Shown piece by piece: positions 12,538 to 24,100 of a stretch of DNA of 64,000 nucleotides. The notes beneath the pieces were generated by a model. That model did no database searches. It saw only the letters and a list, made by a program, of their open reading frames with translations, and was not told the origin of the DNA. Within the stretch, counting starts at the first letter, position 1; each line of letters opens with the position of its first letter. The DNA is from Crotophaga sulcirostris. Taxonomy: Eukaryota > Chordata > Aves > Cuculiformes > Crotophagidae. The position numbers and the translations under genes are program-made. The stretch lies in NCBI GenBank assembly GCA_013397455.1, contig VYZB01000122.1, positions 266,348 through 330,347 of the forward strand. Direction: 5' to 3'.

Positions 12538-12763
12538 CCAATGTTTGAATCAGTAGTTACAAGTTTAGGTTAATTTGAATTAGATTATATTAAGTAAAAA
12601 TCCCTGCTTGATACTGGTTTGCCCATGACAATTGGAAAGGAATAAATGTGGCCAAATACAAGGGAAAGGGGATAAAAGTTGTGGGATGTAAACAGGTGAC
12701 TTGTCTGCAGGTCTGTCTGACTGATCCTCACATTTGACCGCTGAAGTCTTGACCACTCTTATT

Positions 12764-12846
12764 ATCACAGTATCACTGTATTACAAGGTTGGAAAGGACC
12801 TCTGAGATCATCGAGTACAACCTATAACCCAACACTAACACCAACT
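12764..12846 (-). mobile_element. CR1 LINE, extreme 3' tail, minus strand
   Basis: Only about 80 bp remain: two degenerate octamer units, then AAGGTTGGAAAGGACCTC, ATCGAGTACAACCTATAACC and CAACACTAACACCAAC. The text is close to the start of the copy at 9082, placing it in the same subfamily. Such very short copies are normal products of early aborted reverse transcription. Confidence 0.92.
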
Positions 12847-14099
12847 CTTAAAATTATATTAAATCCTATTCCTATCTGCCACACAAGGGTGAGGTCTTTG
12901 TTCTGCATACCTTTGTGCAAACACTAGCCAATTTCAGTCCTGACTAGCAGGCCTTTAGGTTAAGAGATCTAGACACCTGCAGTGGAACTGGGACTACAAA
13001 CCTCAAGGGCTCATAGTTTCCAGGGTCAGGTAACTGGGAGAGACCTCCACTTGACGGTCCGCTACTGGGCCAGCTGCTGTTGGGCAAGGGTTTACCACAC
13101 TCAGCTTCACTGCTGCCTGGATATTATGGCACAGAAAAGCAGCAGTCTTCCAGCTGTCAGGCTAAGGTGGATGGGATCCAGCTGGGTTGGGTCTAGAAGC
13201 CTGCTGGATTCAGCAACTCCTAACAAGTCATTACTCAGTGAAAAGTGAGTAAAAAAATGTGCATTTCAAAGAAGAGAGAGACAAAAGAATTCTTTATTTT
13301 TAAAAGAAGCTTGAGTAAAACACCTTGGGGAATGTAAACATATTGTAGAATCTGCACATGAAAGGATTACCACAAGATAGATATAGTAGTACTAGGTGTA
13401 AAATGAAACATTTATTTTATATTCTTTCTAAACTTCGATAAAAAACTTGATAAAATCACAGTGACTGAATGGTTAAACCAGCAGAACACAGTGAACTGTA
13501 TCTTGTGATGAACACAGCATGGCAGTTGCCTGCTTAACCCAAAATTGCTGACAGCAAAATTGTGTGTATATCTGCGCTTAGTGAGTCAGAATGAAAGAAA
13601 ATGTAGGCTTGAGTTAGTCATCACCACTCTGACAGAAAAAAAAGGCAGAGAAGGTGGTTTCTGAGTACAAACATTTTATATGATCTTCTTCCCATCAAAG
13701 GTTTGGGGACTAACCTTCTGCACTGAAGGTATATATTGTAACAAAACCTTTAGGCTAGCTCATAATTAGGTTAAAAGAAAAAAATCCCTATCTGCCATAC
13801 TCAAGACAGCATACTTGATTGAACTAAAGACTTTACCATGACAGAATGAAGCAAAATCATATATTTAGTTGAATTGTCTACTGCTACTCAATGGATGCTT
13901 ATTCTTTGCAGAAGTGGTATCCAAGAGTGAGTTTTGGTGAGTCACTGCTATCTTAGATATAGTGACTGTTTTTTGGAGGTTGCATCTTGCGAGCAGCACT
14001 TGAGTTCAGAGGCATCCTGATATGCAGAAAGACAGCCTTAATTGCTAGAAGCAAGTCTGTATTCTATTTCATTATACTCTGAGATGACAGCACATTTGG

Positions 14100-14116
14100 A
14101 AAAAAAAAAAAAAAAA
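14100..14116. repeat. Poly(A) run, 17 nt
   Basis: An uninterrupted run of about 17 A. No retrotransposon body precedes it, so it is treated as a simple homopolymer rather than a processed-transcript tail. Confidence 0.85.
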
Positions 14117-15648
14117 GATTATTATTGCTATTTGTCTGTTTTGAGCAGTTATTTTTCCTGAACGCAGTTGTGGCAATAGCTTTGCCAAAGCATTGTACTT
14201 TCGGTGAAGTATAAGGGAAGAGCTTCACAACTAGTGTCTGACCCAGCACCCATGTGCTTCCTCCACAGTTTGTGTCTTTCATGGAAAGAGGTATTAATAC
14301 TCTACCTGTGACAGCAGCTCAGCAGACTGTCATGTTTAGAAGCAGGTCTTGAAAGCGATTCATGCAAATTACATGCCAGCTTGTCATCTTCAGTAGAATA
14401 GTAAGTTAAGAGGAAGAAAGTCTTCAGCAGTGACAAGCTAGAAGAGTAAATATGGAAAGCTCTCTACCTGTCAAGATGGAACAGAGAAGGAAGGTGACAA
14501 AAAGTAGCAGAAAGTGGCTTGATTCTCCTGAATTAGGTACAGCTAGCAGCAATGGTTAGTTAGTCAAAACTTTAAAATTCCCTAGTGGAGCAAAGATGAA
14601 GAGGGCAGTAAATCTCAGAAATTAGTAGTACTAATGAGACTACAGAAACTGGAAGAAATACAATCCGTACTAAGAAAAGAAGCAGAGAGACAAATGAAAT
14701 GGGATGGTGGGGAAAAATAGATTCTCTATGACGATCTAAAAAGACTGCATTTAGCAGAGGGGCAGTGAATACTCAAAACCCATTAATTTTTAATAAGATT
14801 TTTCTTGTGTGCATTTTGCAAGAAACAAAATCTTGTTACCCTGATAAACTTGCATAAGATGTTCATGCCTACATACTGTATAGACTTCTTAAACAGGCAG
14901 CTACAGAAAAACCTCTGAGACCTTTTCCATACCCTCTGAGAGGCAAAGGGAAAGCACTGAGGTCAGCCCTTGCTTTAGCTACTGTGGGAGGCAGAACAAA
15001 TCCTGTCTAGAGAACTGTAGTGGTTGTGCTGCTTCTCTCCAAGAAAACTCTCTCTAGAATTAGGCTATGCTGCTCAATTTATTGTAGCCCAAAAGCAAAA
15101 CCTAGAAGATTTTTTTGATAAAGTTGATAAAATCTTCTTGTTCTATTTAAAACAGGTGATGGAACAAGAATAGATAACCAGGTCATTTCATGCAATAGTC
15201 TGTTTCCACAGAAATCCTGTCTCCAGAAAATCTCTTCTTGTCTAGATATAAAAAAAAGTGTGAGGAAGACCCTCTTGGATTAAAAATTTCATTCTCTCTT
15301 ATGTTTCTGTATCATTTCTTTGTTCCTCATGGTTACTTAGTGAGAAACTTTCTGCTCTCAGTGTGTTCTTATCTTCCTGCAAAGGGAGAAGAAAAAAGCA
15401 GCATATTGTTGGTCTTTATCTTTTCTACTACGTGTAAGTGGACATCTCAAATTTTTGAGGTCAGTGAGGCTTGTGAGGCACTTTTCATGAAATGGCTTAT
15501 AGCCAGAGTCTAACTGGATAACATTCACTCATGAAAATTTCTTGATAGACTTAGACAACTGTGTTCTGATGTTGCTCATTGAGGACTATCAAATTAGCAA
15601 CAAAAGAATTTGTGTATTGGACTAAGCAATTTTTCTATTTCGTCGGCT

Positions 15649-15690
15649 CTATTTAAGTACTACTATTTAAGTCTCTACTACTTAAGTACT
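15649..15690. repeat. Three-copy imperfect 14-bp tandem repeat
   Basis: Units beginning at 15649, 15663 and 15678 share CTAYTTAAGT. They lie inside a chance plus-strand frame (15610-15867), where they give the repetitive LYYLS-type sequence. Confidence 0.7.
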
Positions 15691-17950
15691 GCCATAGATG
15701 TGACTAGCACTGAAGGGATTCCCGGAAGTAATTTCTGTGACCTCAGGAGTGTGAAAATTATCAAACTGATTCTATCTCTGTTCCTATCAAAAACCTTTCA
15801 GATCAAGTACATGTTCAAGCAAAAGCAACAAACTGGGGTGCAATCACTGACACTAAGGATGGAATAATCTGGTTTTAAGTAAGAATACAGTGATCCATAC
15901 ATACATACCTAATGGATACCACTGAAAATATGATAAATTTAAGACTGTCTTATCCATGAGAAATTCTCCAGCTTGATTTATTTGATTAGATGAGCACTGA
16001 TATTGTGAATTCTCTGACAATCCTTGGTTTAAAAAGAGCAGCTAAAGGTATCCCGCCCTCCCTCATTCCCTTGAAAAAGGAAGACAAAGAAAATCAATTA
16101 GAAAAACAGATAATAGAATTTTTTATTCTCATCGTCAAATAGACTTTTTGTCTTCCACACACAAACATTATTTCCCTCGTCTCAGTAAACTCTCATCGTA
16201 ATAATAGCATCCTCTTTGTTTCAAAATCAAAGTGACCATCATAAGAATTGTGTACAAAAAAAGGTGACAAGAAATGTTATGAATCTTTTTAACTTGCCCA
16301 AGTGCATCATATCTAAGAAAAGTAAATCAATAAAAAACATCCAAAGTAGTCCTAACTTATGTCCCTGCTTCTTTCCTCTGTAATATTATTTTCATTTTTT
16401 CAATTATTTATTTTTTCCTTATTGCAAATACGAGGATGGAAACATAGCTGCAGTTCATATTTCATTCCTAATAAAAAGCTGAAAATGCAGCTCTGTGGAA
16501 AATATTAGCAAACTGAATATGTTTCAGTTTATGCACAACATTTGATTCTTCCAATAGTTAATTTTCCCACTAGGTATTTTGTAACACTACAATATAACAA
16601 TAATACTTAATCTATTCAAAATGTTTACATGCCGATATCCGTAAGAATTCAAATTATCACTCTTCCCTCCAATTAACTATGCTACAAACCTTAATAGTTT
16701 CTTAAATAAAAAATTAAGGCCATAACCAAGGGAATGGATTTATAAATTTACATGTGTGTGTGCATGTACATCAATTATGTGAGAAGTGTTTAAACATTAA
16801 AATCTCTAATAGAGCTTTCAGGTATGTTGCAAGTCAGAATATATTTATATGAAGTAAACACAGAATTTTAAGTTGAAGTTTTTATTATTTAAGGTAACTC
16901 AGTTTAAGAGTCAATAATTAATCACAAGTTAAGGACTTTACCTCAGAAAACAGAGAACAACCTTTTTTTTCCTTCACACTGAGGTAATTTCATGCTCTAT
17001 CAGCTAAAAGATCTTAGTCTCTGAGATGAATGTTTCAATGCTTTCTCCTGTACTGGTGAGTTTTCACTTTATTGAAGACAGAATTTCTTATTCAATTGTT
17101 TGTATAGGTGGTTCAGTATCATCTGTACGATCATTCAAGAGGATAATCCAGTCAATCCAGCAATGATTACTTTTAGTACATTTTTCTCCCTGTTAAGAAG
17201 ATTCTGAATTGGAGATACTTATGTATAGGAAAATTATGACATTGCATACTCTTCACCTAACAGTGCATTTCCTTTAATGGACTCTTCTCTATGACTTTAG
17301 TGGTCTGTCTCATTCATTTGAGGTGATTACTGTTATGCAGTTTGAAGCAGCCTTTACTTATGCAAGAGCTGTCACAGCATCAAGGGAGAACAAACAAGCT
17401 CAACCCCCCCCAAAATACAATTTTGTCCAGCCTGCTAAATGATAAAGGGAGAATTTAAGTACTGAGTGTACAAACTACTCAAGATCAAGGTGAGTTGAAA
17501 CCTGAAAATTGTTAGATCAGATTTTTATGCTTAAATGGCTTCCTGTAGTCTTCACCACCCACTACTGTGTACTAAAATTAGATTACTCTGAAAAGCTAGA
17601 GGTTTGGTTTTCTGGGTTTTTTTTGGCATAGCATAAGATAAAAAGAGTTCCTTGTTATTTTGAATGTTTTTTTCTAAACAAACTATATACAGATAATTTT
17701 AAATTAAAAAAGCCTATGTTTTATTTCTGAAACATATGTTGTTAATTACAGACAATCAATTTACCTACAGCTTTCAAGGACATAGTTCAGTTTCAAATAT
17801 TGTAGTATTCCCTTTATCATACTTATAAACAGATAGTTTACATGAGTGAATACATTTGTGTCTTAGAAATAATGAAACAGTATAAATGCAAATCCTTCCA
17901 ATCTGCCTTTGTATCTTTCAATGCTTGCAATTCTCAATTTCAGGTTGATT

Positions 17951-17969
17951 AAAAATAAATAAATAAATA
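17951..17969. repeat. (AAAT)n microsatellite
   Basis: About four and a half AAAT units. Short and unremarkable. Confidence 0.8.
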
Positions 17970-18825
17970 TGGGTGATGTCAAGACCAATTGAAGGGCAAA
18001 TTAATCTAGAGTGAATTGTCCTAGTTTTGAAATATTCAAAACTTGTTACTTCACTATCATGACTTTTAAGGAAGAACTGATTTGAACCTGAGTGGTAAAC
18101 ATTCCCTGATACATTTTGTAGGCTATGATTTCTTAGCTAAGTTAGTAGCTTAGACAAATATTGCAGAGTTAATAGTGTTGAACTTTAAATATCTATGTAT
18201 ACAAATATATATAAATATGTTTATCATATATATTTGAGTTAATTGTGAGAGTGTGCAATGACAACAAAAGCTGACAGTTGATCAGAAGCCAGGAGTAGAA
18301 ATAAGAAAAAGTCTGTCCACTTGCATCTTACACTTCAGAAATAAAGAGGAGAAAATGTATTCGATGGAAACGTCTAAGGGATTTTATAATGTACTGAGAT
18401 TTTTTAAAGTATTGAACAGTCCAGCTACAGCATTGCTGCTAGTTAGCTAACAGATAAGTAGGCGGAAAGAAATGTGATCCTTTGTTTCACATGCCAGCAA
18501 TAGCATGTGTAAGAGATTCATTTTGCTGTGCTTACCAGCCTTACACAGCCTTCTTAAGACACAACAGAAAACTGTATGTTTGGCTTTGATTTTGAGCTAT
18601 CTTTTCCTAAGTTGTGGATGGTACTTAAACAGACTTTGTATTGCCTTCTGTAATTGGAGCTTTCCTTTTATTTTCAATTCATTTGGACTGGATATCAACA
18701 TTGACAATAAAGCCATTTTGAAACTGTTACAAAGTTCGGGAGAAAATAAATGCAAAATAAGTTTTCTTCCTTCATGGAGCTAAGTTTTGAATATTGAAAA
18801 AAGCTCATCAATCAGAAAAAAAAAG

Positions 18826-19133
18826 TTTCAAATTGAGGCCATGTTCACCCTCCTTTTTTTACTGACAATAACCAGTTGAATTTCAGTTCACTGTATTACT
18901 AAAATGCTTTTCTAACCCTGTGTGTTGTTCAATAACATGAAGTAAAGACAAATTGAATGACAATTGATGTGGTTGAATTCTCTTCTTACTTCCTTTACAG
19001 TACCACAGTCTTTAATGGCTGTGCCAAAAAATTCACTGTAAGCAGTCTCACCTTCCTGTATCTTGCTAGAGAGCTTAATATCCTGAACTTGTTTCCAGTG
19101 GTTAGAAAGTTTAAAAGGGAATACTTCTTCATT
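18826..19133. repeat. Direct duplication, copy 1 (about 300 bp)
   Basis: This segment is repeated in the same orientation at 20851-21160. Shared landmarks in order are TTTCAAATT, CAGTTCACTGTATTACTAAA, CAAATTGAA, TGAATTCTCTTCTTA, TTCCTTTACAGTA, CACTGTAAGC, GAGCTTAATATCCTGAACTT and TTTCCAGTGG. By eye the copies agree at roughly 85% of positions outside the poly-T differences. Both strands of this copy have a short open frame (62 and 74 codons) that resembles no protein I know and is not kept open in copy 2, so it is probably not coding. It could be a local duplication or two members of an unrecognised interspersed repeat. Confidence 0.9.
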
Positions 19134-19635
19134 CAATGTAACTAGGCAGCACCACAGATGTAAGTGAGGAAATAAATATACATGGATTCAGAAAATAAGA
19201 AGATTAATGGTGAAAAAAAATCTACCTTGGCCTATTAAATACAAAGAGATAACATTCGATTCATTAAGTATCTGATTCACAACCTGCTTGAAGCTAGGAG
19301 ATGATAAAAAGGGAGCTATTACTATGCTCATGTCTCATTTATTTTCATTTTTAGTTGGAATCGGTGCAGGCATACCATTTAGTTTTGTGCCATAGAGTAT
19401 GCCCTGCCGTGTTTCTGTTCAAAGATATCAAAAAACAGTTGTACATAGTACCTTATATCCTCCTGTGTACACAATATCCCAGAATTAGGTGACTGCAATA
19501 GATGCTGCCTGAGGCTGTTTTCAAAGTTGTTTGATCATTTCACATTCAATTCTATACCGTCCCCATTACGTAGACATGTCTTTTTCACAAACTCTTTCAA
19601 GATACACTTGTGGATCTCAGCTTTGACATGAAGAT

Positions 19636-19660
19636 ATAAAAAATAAAAAATAAAAAAATT
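19636..19660. repeat. (TAAAAAA)n short tandem repeat
   Basis: Three units of TAAAAAA or a near variant, embedded in AT-rich sequence. Confidence 0.8.
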
Positions 19661-20161
19661 AATTGTTGCTTATTTTTTCTTTGCATGTGTAGAACAGCAT
19701 AAGACTTAAGTGAAAGATAAAATATTTTTAATTAAGGAATCAGTATCTGCAAAGGCTCTGAACTTATTTACTGAAAATAAACACATCAAGGGTTTTAAAT
19801 CACAATCATTCTGTCAGACATACACAGTCTCAAAGGAAAAAAAGTGTCTTTTTATCCCAAGCAGTCGACCAAACCTAATTTTCTAACACAAGTATTTAGT
19901 ACCAACACATTGTTTAGATAAAGGCTAAAATCACTTCAACAACACTGTGAATTCACTAACTCATAAGATTACTTAACGTGGCAAAGTCTTGCAACTGAAT
20001 ACAGGGTTTTTAGCTCTGAGTTTTGCAAATCCTTTGACCTTTACAGCCATGAGCACTCAGTCATGGGAGAAAAAAAAAGAAAAATAATGTGAGTACTCCA
20101 AAAGGTTTTATTATGCTTAGTCAGGAATACATGAAATGTACCTCATTGTGTTAATTTATTT

Positions 20162-20180
20162 TTTGTTGTTGTTGTTGTTT
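20162..20180. repeat. (TTG)n microsatellite
   Basis: About six TTG units following a T-rich stretch. Short enough to be stable. Confidence 0.85.
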
Positions 20181-20850
20181 GTCATAAGCTTATGATCTGC
20201 AGCCAATACAAGCAAGTTAAAAGCGACAGTCAGACAATGACAGTAAGATCTGCCATCTCTCACAAGACAGATACACGCCTTTGTAGGCAGCACTATGACT
20301 TTTATTCAAAAGCTATAACAATTCAAATTTAATGAAATGCTTTAACAGCATGATGGCGTTTTCAGTTTCCAGTCTGAGAAAACTACAGTCCAGGACGTTC
20401 CAAGGTTTCAATATTACTGAAAACACTTTACAGTTTAAAATGGTTTCAAAAGCTTTCTGCAGAGACATTGGTGAAGCAATGAACTGTTAAAGAGGTGGGA
20501 AAAGAAATATGCGGAATGGTTTAAAGATAAATTCTTTTTCTCTGAGTGTACCGGTAGCTGTTTAAATACAGCGCAGGTATTACCAGCTCCCTACTCATTC
20601 TAGCACCAGGGAATTCTGCTGCTGCAAACTGTATTAAAGAACAGAAGAGGATGGCTTTCCATTGGAAATGTAAAAATTTGGAGAAACAGCAAAGTAAAAT
20701 TAAATAGAATTTGTTTACAACACCCCAAATTGTTCAGTTTCTATTTACTATATGTGAATAACATGAAGAAGAGGCAAGTATAAAGCAGGCAGGAGTAAGT
20801 GACACTAATTACATAGCAATAGGGAACCTGTAAATTATGTCATAGTCCAT

Positions 20851-21160
20851 TTTCAAATTAAGACCCTGTTCACCTTCCTTTTTTTACTGCCAAAACCCAG
20901 TTAAATTTCAGTTCACTGTATTACTAAAATGTGTTTCTAACCCTTTGTATGTTGTTTAATAAGGTGAAGTAAAGGCAAATTGAACGACAATTGATGCAGG
21001 TGAATTCTCTTCTTATTTCCTTTACAGTATCACAGTCATAAATGTTTTTTTTTTTTTTTGCACTGTAAGCGGTCTCACTTTCCGTTTTTTTTTTTTTGCT
21101 AGTGAGCTTAATATCCTGAACTTGTTTCCAGTGGCCTGAACTTTAAAATAGAATACTTCA
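20851..21160. repeat. Direct duplication, copy 2, with two poly-T tracts
   Basis: This is the second copy of 18826-19133, in the same orientation, starting about 2.0 kb away. It differs by scattered substitutions and by two homopolymers absent from copy 1: 15 T at 21045-21059 and 13 T at 21085-21097. The first sits exactly where copy 1 has a mixed 16-nt stretch (19017-19032, GCTGTGCC plus A and T) and, with its following G, is also 16 nt long. The flanks on both sides differ from those of copy 1, so the duplicated unit seems to be bounded by these positions. Confidence 0.9.
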
Positions 21161-24100
21161 AATTGGAACAGAATTAAAACATATCACCATATAATTTAGT
21201 ATTCATTATCACGGGGAAACAATAGAAAATTATTGCCCTTTCTGAGTGCAAAGAGGACAATGACTAGTACAAATGATCTTTTAAAAAATAATGGGCAATC
21301 TGTAATGCTGTAAAACAACGGGGCAATGTTTTATAACAGAAGGAGCTTTAATACAAAGTGATAATCTGTTTTCAAGAAGGGTAGACACTGCTTCCATCTA
21401 TTTGTCTTGCACTTCAAGCCTGTGTAGCAAAAGCACAAATATGCCCCAAGACCAGCAATATAACACTCAAGGCTCATTTAAGGTTTTAACTAGCTTTTGG
21501 GGTCACTTTATAGGAATCATATGAATGACAGATTTTTGATGTTCCACAACAGTGGATTGTCAAAAGCTATTTCTTTTCACTTTAAAACATCCTGCTTTTT
21601 TATTTCCTCACTCAGATGAGCAGCTGATGACCCAGCACTGGTGTTCCAGAGACTATTTGTCTACCTCTGTGCTTCCTGTGCAGAACAGAAACCCCTGCAG
21701 ATGTACAGGGTCCATATCAAAGAACTTCAGAGCAGAGTGTTGCTGCTTTGCAGCCAGTTTTCAGAAAACAGCACACAAAAGGCTGATAAACCACTAAAAA
21801 TTTATCTGCCATTCGTGCCACATGACACTGGCCAGCCATTTTACTAGGAATGCACTACTGTAGATTTATGCATGCAGAGAGAAATCTCTTGCTTGCCCAC
21901 TTAGCATATCTGATTTGCACTGCAGGAGAAGCATTGGCAGGTGGTACTGGTGAGACTGACTGTACCAAATAATCTTTTTCTGTTAAATAATTCAAGCATG
22001 CAACAATTGTAGTTCACTAACAAAGCAAGCAGCATAGAGCAAGAATAAGTTGACTTCTATGTTTCAAAACCAATACAATAATAAGTGTTTTTGGAAAAAT
22101 CAAATTTCTTCTGGAAATAAAGTTACAATACAGGAATCTGTAGAACATATCATACTCTGTTTCTACCCAGTGTTAATAGGGCATAGGAGACAGAAAAGTG
22201 AAGTGAGTATAAGCTGGCAGAGCTCTTAAGATCTTTATATTTTTGTAGGTAAGATCTAGGTCTGATCCAATTGCTTTTCTGACTTCTAAGCAGGGAAGGT
22301 GAATTCAGCCTTTAAGACCCATGAGTCTCCAGACTGCCAGCAGGGTACAATGCCTCATGGCTCATCTAGCTCCAGTAGCAGCATAAAGCTTTAAGAGACC
22401 GTTCACATTCCAGTCTCGTAAAGTTGGCGAAGTTCTCTTTAAGGAAGAACATGCCAGGGTAACAAATGAACAGGTAGGCTTATGAGAGATGCAAGATTTC
22501 CATATTTGGTAATTCTCCTTTTATTGACACTCTATGATCCTCATTAAGGGTCTAGGCTCAAGTGAATTGAGGATCTCCTAAAACTTTCAGCTTAGCAGTG
22601 CTAAACAGTACAGCCCTCTCTCTACTATCTTTCCATAAATTAGTTTTGTTAGCAGAAGAGTGCAAGTACTATTTCATGGCTACAACCAGGAGGTACGTAT
22701 GTGCTGACTGCTCCCTGTCAACCAGGAGATAGCAAATAGCTACTGTCACTTTTGGGGCAGCAGAACAAAAAAATGGCTTACCTAGGCCACATGAGCTGTC
22801 ACACTTTACAGGTGTACTCTGCATCCTCAATGTTTTATTTCCTTCAACCTTCAAAAGCTGAAAAGATGTTTTATAATTGTCCCATCACACTCGTTAATAC
22901 TACAAGGGAGCTAAAAAAACCCCAAAACATTATTTCTTTGAATCTGGTAGTAACAACATCAAGTGAATGGAAGATAACCTCAGATTTGAATTCAGAAAAT
23001 GTTTTTTATATCCTCTAATACAATATGACAGTTCTGATCTGGATTCACTAAGATACTATTTATTTACAAATCTAATACTAGACCAAGAGATCTGAGGGAG
23101 GTGAACCTCAGTTAACCTCTCACTGCTATTACATCAAAAGGCAAAAGCAGAACACACAATGTTAAATTAGACGTAGCTGCTAAAAAAGATATAAATTTTC
23201 AGAGGCAAAGAGTTGTAATACACCACCCAAAGAATGGGTTCTAGAGCTAAATGCAAGCAAAACCCTTCAACTTAAGCTGAAAATGAACCACTTTATCTTG
23301 AGAAGTACTTTTTGTTCAAAGCACTTGCTATTCCTTTTGTTCCATTATTAGATGAAATTTTATGTAAGGTTTCTATGTGATGTCAAATATAATAAAATTG
23401 GAGTCTGAAGGACGTATTCGGGCAGATAGCACAGCATTATTTTGACCATTGTCAAATTGTGTCTTGTTGATGATTTTACTGATATTTCAAAGTGATGAAA
23501 ACTTCATAATGCAAATGACAAACCACAGACATCTTTCCTAGGCGTTATGGAAATTTCTCTATAGAAGTTGTCTTTCACAGGCATTTCTAATAATGATACC
23601 AGATCTTGGTAGTTCAAACCATTCACTGGACTGTTTTGCAAGAACATTGTATAAGAATTTACAAGGTTTGTTTTAATCCTTACACACCTGACAAACACAA
23701 ATTCTCCTCTTTGTCTCTACTGCAAACTAGGCATTTATTTAATATAAGTAGAAAAGCCTTATATTTCCCCTCTATATCTTTGGAAGGCTCTTGGAGAATC
23801 AAAAATATACAGATAGAACATTTAGATGGGGACATAAACAGAGATGTTACACAAACAGAAAGCCTGGGAAAAGACAAAAGAAATTTTCACCAGTTCCTGG
23901 TGAAGAAGCCTATCTGGAAGAGGCAAATTGTCATGTCCACCTAAAAAGTCACTCCTCAAAGACTGCCAAAGGAAAGGAAAACCAGACTTCATCCCACATG
24001 GATCCCATATGTCAGTTACCTTGTAGTCATACCATAGATACCTATAAATATTTAAGAAAGAGCATCTTGGACAATTACAAGATGATACACTTGTTCACAT

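Larger units (their letters stand above)
9421..12763. other. Unique AT-rich non-coding DNA
   Basis: No protein-like frame longer than 78 codons and no transposon recognised. It contains a short near-palindrome at 11351-11371, a cluster of ATTATAGGAA-like words at 11475-11527, and a T/G-rich tract at 12469-12537. Confidence 0.6.
12847..18825. other. Unique non-coding DNA with one GC-richer island
   Basis: Six kilobases without a recognisable gene. The stretch 12950-13250 is clearly richer in G and C than its surroundings and has an 88-codon plus frame (12982-13248) with no family resemblance. Elsewhere the DNA is AT-rich, with a poly(A) run at 14100-14116, a 14-bp triplet repeat at 15649-15690 and an (AAAT)n tract at 17951-17969. 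The 91-92-codon plus frames at 15238-15513 and 18505-18783 look like chance. Confidence 0.55.
19134..20850. other. Spacer between the duplicated segments
   Basis: About 1.7 kb of AT-rich DNA with no gene or transposon recognised. Simple tracts lie at 19636-19660 and 20162-20180. Confidence 0.55.

Noticed and set aside
18912..19136. 74-codon minus-strand frame in duplication copy 1
   Set aside because: It is destroyed by the poly-T tracts in copy 2, has no ATG start and resembles no known protein.
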